A DNA stretch of 64,000 nt from Vibrio tritonius. Its GTDB lineage: Bacteria > Pseudomonadota > Gammaproteobacteria > Enterobacterales > Vibrionaceae. The notes under the pieces were generated by a model. That model was not told the DNA's origin, made no database searches, and saw only the letters and a program-made list of their open reading frames with translations. The stretch lies in the NCBI RefSeq assembly GCF_001547935.1, contig NZ_AP014636.1:434001-498000 (forward strand), written 5' to 3'. Both the position numbers and the translations under genes were made by a program. The number at the start of each line of letters is the position of its first letter. The stretch's first letter is position 1. This document shows, piece after piece, positions 34,560 to 42,859 of this stretch.

Positions 34560-35842
34560 TGTCTGACCTCTTTATGTAATTGTTGAATAACTTGAGAAAA
34601 CGTCGTCGGATCGCCAAATCCGCCAGCTTTAGTAAATGTTGGAAACGGTGTGTATTGGCTTTCAAGTTGCCCCCATGGTACACAACCTGCCACAATGCCC
34701 TTGATTTGATATTGTGTTGCGTTTAACCGTTTAGCTGTCGCCATGGCAACATCTCCGCCACATAGAATCAGCCCACCAATATGTTCATGAGCAGCTCTCA
34801 CAATTTGGTAAGTCAGCTCAGCTAAACATTCACGGACATGTTCAGCTAATTGCATTTGAGTTAAACCATATTGAGTCGCTAAGTTTTTTAACTCATATCT
34901 AAGCTCTGGATTTTTGCAGCTTCGCACTACACAGTTGGCTCCTGACTTTAATCGGCTTATCGCATCAGCAGTTTGCTTGTTGATGTAAAGCCCGCTGTTA
35001 TCAGAGAGAATATTATCTATTTCTAGATCAATAACTTCCGCAATTTTCTCGTCGACTAAATATTGTGATTGAGTCAAGGTCATTTCACTCATTGACCCAA
35101 TCATGGCGAGTACAGGCTGTTTACTCTTTTTCAATGGCAGGTCAGCTGTTGCTTGTTGTTCGACGATAGCGTGCGTTAGTTCTCCAGTCGTCACGAAAAC
35201 GGTAGGTATTTTTAGTTGGGTTGCTGCCTGGTAAAGCTGGTAAAGGTCATCATGAGTTTCGGTATCACATACGATAATTTCGCTACCAGTTTCATAAAAA
35301 TGATCAAAACTTTGTCGTTGCAGCACATTATTTACTTCGTGAGAAAGATATTCCACGGTGACTCGCGTAGTTTGAGACTGAATAATCTCAGCAATGCGTG
35401 ATGAGTGAATGGGGGACTTCGGGTCTGATGCAAACTCTGTCTCAGCAAGTGGTATGTCATTGACATAGCATAACCCGTTAACAGTTTTTCTACCGGCCGA
35501 AGGGGCGGCTATCGCAACAATAGCTAGGGAATAACCCGAAGAGAGTAAGGCGTCAATCTCACTACCGATGTTTCCTCTTAGTGTTGAATCGACTTTCTTA
35601 ATCAGTAGAGGTTGTTGTTGTGCTAAATGGTAGTTTTGCGCGACCTTCTGTAGCGCTGATTTTGCATCTTGTTTATCTAGATCTCGTGAGTCAGTACAAA
35701 TAACGCCGGTATCGATGACGCTGCTTTGCTTGTTTTGTGATGAGAGTAATACATGTGTTGCAATACCTGCTGAAGCGAGGGCAACGCCAACATCATTTGC
35801 GCCAGTAAAGTCATCAGCGAGGATATACCGGGGTCTACTCAT
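34556..35842 (-). CDS. Four-carbon acid-sugar kinase (DUF1537 family; D-threonate/D-erythronate kinase type)
   Basis: A 428-residue kinase. The N-terminal domain opens with ILADDFTGANDVGVALASAG (acid-binding Asp pair) and has KKVDSTLRGNIGSEIDALL (key residues DSTLRGN); the C-terminal ATP-binding domain has LILCGGDVAMATAKRL and GCVPWG. The start at 35842 (MSRPRYILADDF) is preferred to 35872, with GAAGGAAGG directly upstream. It is first in the leftward operon and phosphorylates the 4-hydroxyl of a four-carbon aldonic acid. The gene is divergent from the aldolase/TRAP operon across a palindrome, so both arms probably share control. Confidence 0.9.
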   Translation of the reverse strand: MSRPRYILADDFTGANDVGVALASAGIATHVLLSSQNKQSSVIDTGVICTDSRDLDKQDAKSALQKVAQNYHLAQQQPLLIKKVDSTLRGNIGSEIDALLSSGYSLAIVAIAAPSAGRKTVNGLCYVNDIPLAETEFASDPKSPIHSSRIAEIIQSQTTRVTVEYLSHEVNNVLQRQSFDHFYETGSEIIVCDTETHDDLYQLYQAATQLKIPTVFVTTGELTHAIVEQQATADLPLKKSKQPVLAMIGSMSEMTLTQSQYLVDEKIAEVIDLEIDNILSDNSGLYINKQTADAISRLKSGANCVVRSCKNPELRYELKNLATQYGLTQMQLAEHVRECLAELTYQIVRAAHEHIGGLILCGGDVAMATAKRLNATQYQIKGIVAGCVPWGQLESQYTPFPTFTKAGGFGDPTTFSQVIQQLHKEVRQ

Positions 35843-35926
35843 TCCTTCCTTCATTTGATTTCTGAACTCCAAGATTTATCGATTGGTTTCATTGTAATCA
35901 AAAAATCATATTAATAAAGACATTTT

Positions 35927-35942
35927 TGATTAAATTTAATCA
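35927..35942. promoter_or_regulatory. Candidate operator of the divergent acid-sugar operons (perfect 16-bp palindrome)
   Basis: TGATTAAATTTAATCA is its own reverse complement, in the 209-base gap between the divergent kinase and alcohol dehydrogenase genes. Flanking words GTAATCA (35895-35901) and ATGATTAT (35945-35952) repeat the half-site, a pattern like multi-site DeoR operators. The regulator at 32821 is the obvious candidate. Confidence 0.55.
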
Positions 35943-36051
35943 TTATGATTATTTGTGAGCTAAATCTCGCAAAGTGAATCCATTTTTATTTATAAATATG
36001 ACTAATTTGTAAACGATGTGATTGAAAATAATCAAACGGCCGAGGGAAGGT

Positions 36052-37188
36052 ATGAACATATTTACAACAGTAATAAGTGGTGGGCTTGAGCAGTCATTGC
36101 AGATCTTATCGAAGGATGCTCATCTGCTGGTGATGACCGACGGCAATGTAATCAATTTGGATAAAGTTCAATCGCTAATATCCTCACTGGATAATCACGG
36201 TTATCACTACACTCTCATTAGCGATCTTCCTGCAGAACCAAATAATCATGATGTTGAACGTCTAATTGACGTTTTGCCTACTGATGTTGACGTTGTACTT
36301 GGTATTGGTGGCGGCAGTGTACTGGATATTTCTAAATTGATTTCTGTTCTTTACAGCGGTTCGTCTCCTTCTGTGGACTTTTTTAATCAATTATTGGCTG
36401 GTACAAAGCCAACGGCAAGAATTCCTCTAGTACTTATTCCTACCACGGCTGGAACTGGTGCAGAAGCAACGCCTAATTCGATTATCGCTTTACCCGAGAA
36501 GTCAACGAAAGTCGGCATTATTTCCCCACTCATGCTGCCTGATTATGTGGTTTTAGCTCCAGAACTGACGACATCAATGCCATCGCATATTACTGCGTCA
36601 ACGGGCATTGATGCGCTTTGTCATCTGATTGAATGTTATACAGCAAGCGTTTCAAATCCAGTTGGCGACAATTACGCCATGATTGGGATGCAAAAGTTCT
36701 TTGCCAATATAGAGAAAGTGATTGAATCACCGAGTGATCTCACTGTTCGCCTTAATTTGTTGTGGGCGTCTTATTATGGTGGTGCTGCCATATCTCATTC
36801 AGGGACACATCTTGTCCATGCTCTTTCCTATCCTTTGGGGGGCAAATATAAGATTCCTCATGGATTAGCCAATTCCTTATTACTTGTTCCTGTGATGAAG
36901 CACATTTATCCGCACTGCGAAGAAAAGCTTGCCAACGTTTATCGCTTACTTCCACAAGCAGATATGTCTCTGTCTGACTCCGACATGGCATCTAAGTTAG
37001 TCGTTTATCTAGAGCACTTGGTCAAAATGCTCGGCTTGCCAACGACGCTAAATGAAATAGGTATTGAACGAGAACAACTCACCGAACTCGCAGCGGCAGC
37101 GATGCAAGTGACTCGTTTACTCAATCACTCACCGGTAAAAGTCACAGAACAAGAAGTTCTGAAACTTTATCAAAGTATCACCAATTAA
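36052..37188 (+). CDS. Iron-containing alcohol dehydrogenase-family protein
   Basis: A 378-residue group III (iron-type) dehydrogenase. The NAD-binding GIGGGSVLDISK lies at about residues 85-96, PTTAGTGAEATPNS follows, and the metal ligands are in TGIDALCHLIE (Asp, His) and SGTHLVHALSYPLGG...IPHG (His). The ATG at 36052 has GAGGGAAGG in front; the frame extends to a TTG at 36022. First gene of the rightward operon. In this context it may reduce a sugar-acid semialdehyde made by the aldolase, or oxidise a hydroxyl of the starting compound; the substrate is inferred only. Confidence 0.88.
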   Translation: MNIFTTVISGGLEQSLQILSKDAHLLVMTDGNVINLDKVQSLISSLDNHGYHYTLISDLPAEPNNHDVERLIDVLPTDVDVVLGIGGGSVLDISKLISVLYSGSSPSVDFFNQLLAGTKPTARIPLVLIPTTAGTGAEATPNSIIALPEKSTKVGIISPLMLPDYVVLAPELTTSMPSHITASTGIDALCHLIECYTASVSNPVGDNYAMIGMQKFFANIEKVIESPSDLTVRLNLLWASYYGGAAISHSGTHLVHALSYPLGGKYKIPHGLANSLLLVPVMKHIYPHCEEKLANVYRLLPQADMSLSDSDMASKLVVYLEHLVKMLGLPTTLNEIGIEREQLTELAAAAMQVTRLLNHSPVKVTEQEVLKLYQSITN

Positions 37189-37197
37189 GGATCTATT

Positions 37198-38073
37198 ATG
37201 ACTAGCCTGATTACTGGTCCACATGTTGCCATTGTTACACCTTTTAATGAACAAGGCGCCCTAGACGAAAAGGCACTGAGAGCGCAAGTTCGTCGGCAAC
37301 TCACAAATGGCAATAAGATTTTTTGTAACGGAACGAACGGCGAATTCTTCGTATTAAGTGACGCAGAGAAACGTCGTGTGGCTGAAATTTGTCTTAACGA
37401 AGCCAATGATAATGATTTGGTGGTGACGCACATTGGTGAAACGTCACTTGCTCAGACTATTGCTCACGGTAAAGATGTTGCTGCGATGGGAATCAAAGCG
37501 GTCTCGGTTATTACTCCATGGTTTTCTGCTTTACGTCCCCATGAGTTGGTTCATTATTATCAACAAGTTGCGGATGCTGTACCCGTGCCGATTTACCTCT
37601 ATAACATTCCCGCTCGTACTGGTAATACCATTACCCCTGATGTTGCTGCTGAACTGGCTAAACATCCCAATATTTATGGGATAAAGGACAGCGCTGGTTC
37701 GTTAGAAAGCCTGCAAGGTTTTCTTGCGGTAAGCCAAAATGCGGAAAACTTCGATGTGCTAACCGGACCTGACTCATTAATTTTGACTGGTTATCAACTC
37801 GGCTGTGTTGGTTGCATTTCTGGAATAGCCAATATTGTACCTGAACTAGTCAATCAAGTTTATCGTGGCTTCTTACAAGACAACATGGCCTTGGCTAACG
37901 AAGCCCAAAATAGGATTAATTATTTACGTTCAACACTTTATCCGATGGCTTTCGCTCCTGCTGTTGTGAAGAAAATGGTGAACTTATTGGGAGAAAACGT
38001 GGGTGAGAGTCGCTATCCCGTATATTTCTCGAAAGAAGAAAGAGAGAGAATGCTAGAGATTTTTAACGGATAA
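37198..38073 (+). CDS. DapA/NanA-superfamily aldolase (pyruvate-forming type)
   Basis: A 291-residue class I aldolase/dehydratase-fold protein. The substrate carboxylate loop is GTNGEFFVLSDAEK (about residues 43-56), the catalytic Tyr lies in YLYNIPARTG (about 137), and the Schiff-base Lys in IYGIKDSAGSLE (about 165). Members cleave or form 2-keto-3-deoxy sugar acids (NanA, KdgA) or make dihydrodipicolinate. Neighbours (TRAP transporter, sialidase-like protein, YhcH) point to a 3-deoxy-2-ulosonic acid rather than lysine synthesis. It lies 9 bases after the dehydrogenase gene. Confidence 0.87.
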   Translation: MTSLITGPHVAIVTPFNEQGALDEKALRAQVRRQLTNGNKIFCNGTNGEFFVLSDAEKRRVAEICLNEANDNDLVVTHIGETSLAQTIAHGKDVAAMGIKAVSVITPWFSALRPHELVHYYQQVADAVPVPIYLYNIPARTGNTITPDVAAELAKHPNIYGIKDSAGSLESLQGFLAVSQNAENFDVLTGPDSLILTGYQLGCVGCISGIANIVPELVNQVYRGFLQDNMALANEAQNRINYLRSTLYPMAFAPAVVKKMVNLLGENVGESRYPVYFSKEERERMLEIFNG

Positions 38074-38110
38074 ATAAAATTAGAAAATATAAAAATAAGG
38101 ATACCCTACA

Positions 38111-39109
38111 ATGTTTAATAAGCACATTCGATATGCTCTTAAGACAGCAGCATTATGTTCCATAGTTATAGCTGGAGTTGCACAAGCAACTGACACGGCG
38201 AGTATTATATCTCAACCACCAGGTAATGGCTGGTATACCTACGGTACAACCTTTTCTCAATTAATACCGAAAGCAACCCACGATGAATATAAAATTAAAC
38301 TGATTCCTCGTGGAGGCGGTATGACTAACCCTGTTGTGGTGAATAATGGTAAAGCCGATTTTGGTTTCGCGACATCTAATGCTGCTGTTTGGGCACGTGA
38401 TGGTCTAACTGATATCTATAAAGGTCGAACAAATAAAGACTTACGTATGGTTCTTGATGACGTGCAGCAAGCCTACACCATAACGGTTGCTCGTAAAGGT
38501 TGGGTTGAGCAAACCGGTAATGATACTTGGGAAAAAATCATCCATGCAGACAAAGTGATTATTGCGATGAAGCCAACTGGCTCTCAAGTGCCAATTATTG
38601 CTAACTATATTTTTGAATCTCTAGGTACCGATTTTGAGACACTCAAAAAAGAAGGGAAAATAGTCCAAATGGGGAGCGGTCAGGCTAGCCAAATGATGCG
38701 TGATAATGCAATCGATGTGTATATTGATAATGTTCCGGCAATGCATCCCAATCTCACTGAAATGACCCTGACGAGTGATGTTACTTATATTCCTTATTCT
38801 AAGAAAACACTAGAAGCCTTAGCAAAAGTTGGTCTGCCAACGGGTACTATGCCAGCAGGTACTTACAATGAACAAACTAAGGATTATGTCAATCCAGTTA
38901 GTGCTACGGTATTCCTAACTAACTCAAAAGTCAGTGACGATATTGTTTATAACGTCACCAAATCTCTAGTCGAAAATCAATCTGAAATCAAAAAGGTGCA
39001 TTCACCATTAAAATTTTGGCATCCAGAAACCATTGGCTCACACCAAGAACTGGTTAAATTACATCCGGGAGCTCTAAAGTATTATCGCGAGCAAGGTTGG
39101 ATTAAATAA
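38111..39109 (+). CDS. TAXI-type TRAP transporter solute-binding protein
   Basis: A 332-residue periplasmic protein with a signal peptide ending near AGVAQA. It shows TAXI-family blocks: ISQPPGNGWYTYGTTFSQLI (key residues G-W-Y), RGGGMTNPVVVNNGKADFGFATSNAA near residue 75, and the end with HPGALKYYREQGWI. TAXI proteins deliver solutes to a fused DctQM permease, which is the next gene. The ligand is probably an organic or sugar acid; TRAP systems usually carry carboxylates. Confidence 0.9.
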   Translation: MFNKHIRYALKTAALCSIVIAGVAQATDTASIISQPPGNGWYTYGTTFSQLIPKATHDEYKIKLIPRGGGMTNPVVVNNGKADFGFATSNAAVWARDGLTDIYKGRTNKDLRMVLDDVQQAYTITVARKGWVEQTGNDTWEKIIHADKVIIAMKPTGSQVPIIANYIFESLGTDFETLKKEGKIVQMGSGQASQMMRDNAIDVYIDNVPAMHPNLTEMTLTSDVTYIPYSKKTLEALAKVGLPTGTMPAGTYNEQTKDYVNPVSATVFLTNSKVSDDIVYNVTKSLVENQSEIKKVHSPLKFWHPETIGSHQELVKLHPGALKYYREQGWIK

Positions 39110-39136
39110 GCGGATGTTTTGCTAGAGCTAGAGAGT

Positions 39137-39160
39137 GGTGTATCGATGCTTTGATACACC
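39137..39160 (+). terminator. Intercistronic hairpin after the TAXI binding-protein gene
   Basis: GGTGTATC (39137-39144) pairs with GATACACC (39153-39160). No T-run; likely mRNA stabilisation that favours the binding protein over the permease. Confidence 0.5.
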
Positions 39161-39216
39161 GTTCTTATCAAAGATCTTTAGGTCGTTCCTGTTGGTTCGA
39201 TAAGTAGGATATCGTT

Positions 39217-41097
39217 ATGAAATATCGTCATTTTATGAATGCCATAACCGCTGTTATTAGTATGGCCTATTTGGTGTTTCTATTACGCCAGTTCTTTTCC
39301 CCTGTGTCTCCACTGACTGCTGCAAGTATTCATGTGTACATGGCAACAACGCTAGTTTTGTGTTTTAAACCTTTGGAATTTAAAAATTCTTCTTTTCTAT
39401 ATTTATCAAGAATAGTAAATCTTATTTTTATTGGTTTAACACTGTCGGTTGTATTCCACTATTATACTGCTATTCCACGTTTGGAAACTCGTCTAGAAAT
39501 GATCGATGACATTCTATTTTCCGATAAATACGCATTTTGTGTTGGCTTATTAATGCTGTTTGAAGCGGTTAGACGCTCAGTCGGTTTTTCATTGCTATCG
39601 GTTGTTATTGTATTTGTTCTCTATGGTTTTTTCGGTCCTCACTTCCCAGGGTGGACTGCATTCGATGGTTTTAGTCTCGATACCATGACAGAGCTAATCA
39701 GTATGCAAGCCGATGGCCTATTTGGTATTACGGCAAGTACAGCAATTAACTTTGTGTTTTTCTTTGTTATGTTCGGTTGTGTCTTTACCATGACTGGTGG
39801 CGGCAGTGTCTTTATTGACTTAGCGATGAAAGCGACAGCTTCCTTGACTGGCGGTGCAGCGAAAATGTCTCTTTTAGGATCGGCATTGTTTGGTATGGTC
39901 AGTGGTTCTGCGGTGGCGAATACCACATCTACAGGTGTGTTGACTATTCCAATTATGAAACGCTCAGGTTACACCAAAGAACAAGCTGCAGCGACAGAAG
40001 CCATTGCATCTACCGGTGGTCAGCTAATGCCTCCTATCATGGGCATAGCAGCCTTCGTTATGTCTGATATGTTGGGTATTCCATATGCCGACATTGCGGC
40101 TGCAGGGATCATTCCCGCGACGGCTTTTTACTTTGCTTTATTCGTTATTATTGATTTGAGAGCTCGTAAAACAGGGATTGGTAATATTGCCAAAGAAGAT
40201 CTGCAATTTGAGCCAATTATGCCTCGTGTTCATTTACTCATTTCTCCAGTATTTCTTGTTATCGCACTAATTTCAGGCTATTCAGCGCCTTATGCAGCAT
40301 TTGTTGGGACGGTATTTGCCCTTTTAGCACCACTATTACGTAAAAACACACGTTACACCTATAAAGTTGTCTACCCGATGATCATGGATATTGCGAAGCA
40401 GATGTCTTGGGTATCAGTACCATTAGCTTCAGTCGGTATTATTATGGTTCTTGCGACTCAATCTAACTTGGCCTTCAAGTTCGTCGAAATTTTGAGTTCA
40501 GTGGGGCAAGATAATCTGTATTTATCTCTTATTATGGTGATCTTGGGTTGCGTTATTATGGGGATGGGGCTGCCAACGGTAGCGGCTTATATTATTGGTT
40601 CAATTATCTTTGCTCCAGCACTTATTTCTATGGGGGTAGATACGCTCGCGGCCAATATGTTCATTATGTATTACTGCGTATTGTCAATGGTGACACCACC
40701 CGTCGCTTTGTGTGCTTATGCAGCTTCAGCGATAGGACATGCCGATTCATCTAAAACGGGCTTCATCGCTTTCTCGTATGCGTTGGTTATTTTCCTCGTT
40801 CCATTTAGCTTTATTACTGACCCTGTTGTTTTATGGAAAGGCAGTTGGTACCTAATTCTTATCGCTTTTCTGGGCATGTTAATGGCCACCTTCTGTTGGG
40901 CAGTATTTTTACAAGGATGGTTGAAAAAGAACCTCAATATTGTTGAAAGAATATTGTTTTTAGTGGCAAGTCTCGGAATTGTTCTGGATAACTCAGCGAC
41001 AACGCTTTGGTTTTTCTTCATAGGACTATCGGCAGTGCTAATTGTGTGGTGTTGGAAGTCAACTCCTAGAACAGTGCCTAATGCAACGCTAGTGTAA
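39217..41097 (+). CDS. TRAP transporter fused permease (DctQM, 4TM/12TM)
   Basis: A 626-residue inner-membrane protein with a small-subunit-like part (about residues 1-130) fused to a large DctM part. The DctM part has GCVFTMTGGGSVFIDLAMKA, LGSALFGMVSGSAVANTTSTGVLTIP, AIASTGGQLMPPIMG and MGMGLPTVAAYII, all hallmarks of TAXI-associated fused permeases. It would import the ligand of the TAXI protein using a sodium or proton gradient. It lies 107 bases downstream of the TAXI gene, with a hairpin between. Confidence 0.93.
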   Translation: MKYRHFMNAITAVISMAYLVFLLRQFFSPVSPLTAASIHVYMATTLVLCFKPLEFKNSSFLYLSRIVNLIFIGLTLSVVFHYYTAIPRLETRLEMIDDILFSDKYAFCVGLLMLFEAVRRSVGFSLLSVVIVFVLYGFFGPHFPGWTAFDGFSLDTMTELISMQADGLFGITASTAINFVFFFVMFGCVFTMTGGGSVFIDLAMKATASLTGGAAKMSLLGSALFGMVSGSAVANTTSTGVLTIPIMKRSGYTKEQAAATEAIASTGGQLMPPIMGIAAFVMSDMLGIPYADIAAAGIIPATAFYFALFVIIDLRARKTGIGNIAKEDLQFEPIMPRVHLLISPVFLVIALISGYSAPYAAFVGTVFALLAPLLRKNTRYTYKVVYPMIMDIAKQMSWVSVPLASVGIIMVLATQSNLAFKFVEILSSVGQDNLYLSLIMVILGCVIMGMGLPTVAAYIIGSIIFAPALISMGVDTLAANMFIMYYCVLSMVTPPVALCAYAASAIGHADSSKTGFIAFSYALVIFLVPFSFITDPVVLWKGSWYLILIAFLGMLMATFCWAVFLQGWLKKNLNIVERILFLVASLGIVLDNSATTLWFFFIGLSAVLIVWCWKSTPRTVPNATLV

Positions 41098-41110
41098 TCG
41101 TTCATTTTAA

Positions 41111-41133
41111 TTAGCCCTCTGATCGAGGGCTAA
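41111..41133 (+). terminator. Intercistronic hairpin after the TRAP permease gene
   Basis: TTAGCCCTC (41111-41119), loop TGATC, GAGGGCTAA (41125-41133). A strong stem without a T-run; downstream genes have the same direction and theme. Confidence 0.5.
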
Positions 41134-41174
41134 TCACCCAATTTAATGAAATACCCAAACATGGAGTAGATTCA

Positions 41175-42326
41175 ATGAATCAAGAAGTTGTCACAGTCAT
41201 TCGAGATGGAAAATTAACGAGTAACGATGATCGATTTTCCACAGCAATGTTGCCTTCTAATTATCCCCAAAATCATGCCTCAAATTTATTAGTCTTACCG
41301 AACGGTGACATCCTATGTACTTGGTTTGCGGGTACTCAAGAAGGGGTTTCTGATATTTCCATTTTGTGTTCTCGTCTGCGTAAAGGCAGTGATGTGTGGG
41401 AACTTGCGGTTAAACTATCAAATGATCCAGAGCGGTCGGAACAGAACCCTGTTTTATTTTTGGACCCAGATAATATTCTGTGGTTGCTTTGGACTGCACA
41501 ACTTGCAGGCAATCAAGATACGGCAATTGTTCGCTGTCGAAAGTCTCAGGATTTTGGTGAAACTTGGTTAGATATTAATGTGCTGATCGATAAACCGGGC
41601 ACCTTTATTCGTCAACCTATCGTGGTTCTAGAAAATGGTAATTGGTTGCTACCCATATTTAATTGCACGGTAAAACCAGGTGAAAAATGGGTCGGTAACT
41701 ATGACACAAGTAGCGTTAAAATTTCTGAAGATAAAGGAAAAACGTGGCGTGATGTGAATGTTCCGAATAGCCTCGGTTGCGTGCATATGTCGATTGCACC
41801 GTTAAAAAATGGCTCTTTAATTGCGGTTTATCGCAGTCGTTGGGCAGACCATATTTATCAAAGCTATTCACATGATCATGGTGAAACATGGAGTGAACCT
41901 AAAGCAACCGAATTACCGAATAACAATTCATCGATTCAAATCACTGCACTTAATAACGGCGATTTAGCCATGGTATTCAATAACATGAGCGCGGCAGGTG
42001 CAATCTCACGTCGCAGTTCTTTGTATGATGAGATTGAGGATGACAGTGGAGCCAAAGAGCCGGAAATTATTGATGGCAAGAGTGCATTTTGGGGCGCTCC
42101 ACGAGCACCAATGTCGTTGGCGATTTCAAAAAATAATGGGGAAACATGGTCGGTTATTGGCAACCTTGATGAAGGAGATGGCTTTTGTATGACCAATAAC
42201 TCCCAAGAGAAGCTTAATCGAGAGTTTTCTTACCCAACCATTACTCAATCTCCGGATGGAGTAGTACACATCGCTTATACCTATTTCCGTCAAGCGATTA
42301 AATATGTGCGTATAAATCATTTGTAA
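41175..42326 (+). CDS. BNR/Asp-box repeat protein, sialidase-like fold (GH33-related), cytoplasmic
   Basis: A 383-residue protein of the BNR_2 beta-propeller group often annotated exo-alpha-sialidase. Four Asp-box motifs are visible: SQDFGETW, SEDKGKTW, SHDHGETW and SKNNGETW. Conserved family blocks are HASNLLVLPNGDILCTWFAG, QNPVLF, GTFIRQPIVVLENG, GCVHMSI and RSRWADHIYQS. There is no signal peptide, so it works in the cytoplasm on something already imported. GH33 contains ketosidic 3-deoxy-ulosonic-acid hydrolases (sialic acid, Kdo, DHA). True glycosidase activity is unproven: the family is broad and the classical N-terminal arginine motif is not obvious. Confidence 0.75.
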   Translation: MNQEVVTVIRDGKLTSNDDRFSTAMLPSNYPQNHASNLLVLPNGDILCTWFAGTQEGVSDISILCSRLRKGSDVWELAVKLSNDPERSEQNPVLFLDPDNILWLLWTAQLAGNQDTAIVRCRKSQDFGETWLDINVLIDKPGTFIRQPIVVLENGNWLLPIFNCTVKPGEKWVGNYDTSSVKISEDKGKTWRDVNVPNSLGCVHMSIAPLKNGSLIAVYRSRWADHIYQSYSHDHGETWSEPKATELPNNNSSIQITALNNGDLAMVFNNMSAAGAISRRSSLYDEIEDDSGAKEPEIIDGKSAFWGAPRAPMSLAISKNNGETWSVIGNLDEGDGFCMTNNSQEKLNREFSYPTITQSPDGVVHIAYTYFRQAIKYVRINHL

Positions 42327-42335
42327 TCGAAATGT

Positions 42336-42365
42336 AGGTAACCCTATCCCTTCATTGGGTTACCT
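42336..42365 (+). terminator. Intercistronic hairpin after the BNR gene
   Basis: AGGTAACCC (42336-42344) pairs with GGGTTACCT (42357-42365). Confidence 0.5.
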
Positions 42366-42386
42366 AATATTTAGGAGAGTATTGTC

Positions 42387-42857
42387 ATGATATCTGGCAG
42401 TTTATTTTCGTTATCCACTGCAGGACTACTTGATCCATTTAAACAGATTCTATCGTACTCACAGTGTTCCTTTGCCGCATTATCTGAAGCAGATGACCAA
42501 AAAATGCAACTCTCAGATGCATCGTGGTTTTGCAATATTGGACCAACGGCAACCCAAGAACCTGAACTTCGTCATACAGAATTTCATAAACTTTATGCGG
42601 ATATTCATGTGGTATTGGAAGGTGAAGAACGCATTAATTTTGGAGTGATCAATTGCATGGATGAGGTGTTTACTGAGAAAAAGCCGGATTTGTTGATTTT
42701 GCAGACGCCAAAACTTACACAATCTATGACGCTCAGGGTGGGAGACTTCGCTATATTTTTCCCCGGAGAACCTCATCAGGCTCTGTGTATGGTCTCTGAA
42801 CCAAAACCCATTCGTAAAGCGGTTTTCAAGGTGCCGTTATCGATGATTGAGGAGTAA
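42387..42857 (+). CDS. YhcH/YjgK/YiaL-family protein, probable sugar-acid anomerase
   Basis: A 156-residue cupin-like protein. Metal-ligand candidates are in HTEFHKLYADIHVVLEGEERI (His, His, Glu by key residues) and FPGEPHQALCM, the two conserved family blocks. E. coli YhcH (NanQ) has been shown to speed anomerisation of sialic acid, and other members sit in sugar-acid operons. Here it follows the BNR protein and precedes the SDR by 2 bases, consistent with a ulosonic-acid substrate that must open before aldol cleavage. Confidence 0.83.
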   Translation: MISGSLFSLSTAGLLDPFKQILSYSQCSFAALSEADDQKMQLSDASWFCNIGPTATQEPELRHTEFHKLYADIHVVLEGEERINFGVINCMDEVFTEKKPDLLILQTPKLTQSMTLRVGDFAIFFPGEPHQALCMVSEPKPIRKAVFKVPLSMIEE

Positions 42858-42859
42858 TT

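Noticed and set aside
37198..38073. Lysine-biosynthetic dapA
   Set aside because: Context is catabolic (TRAP, BNR, YhcH, SDR) and the substrate loop reads GTNGEF rather than GTTGE.
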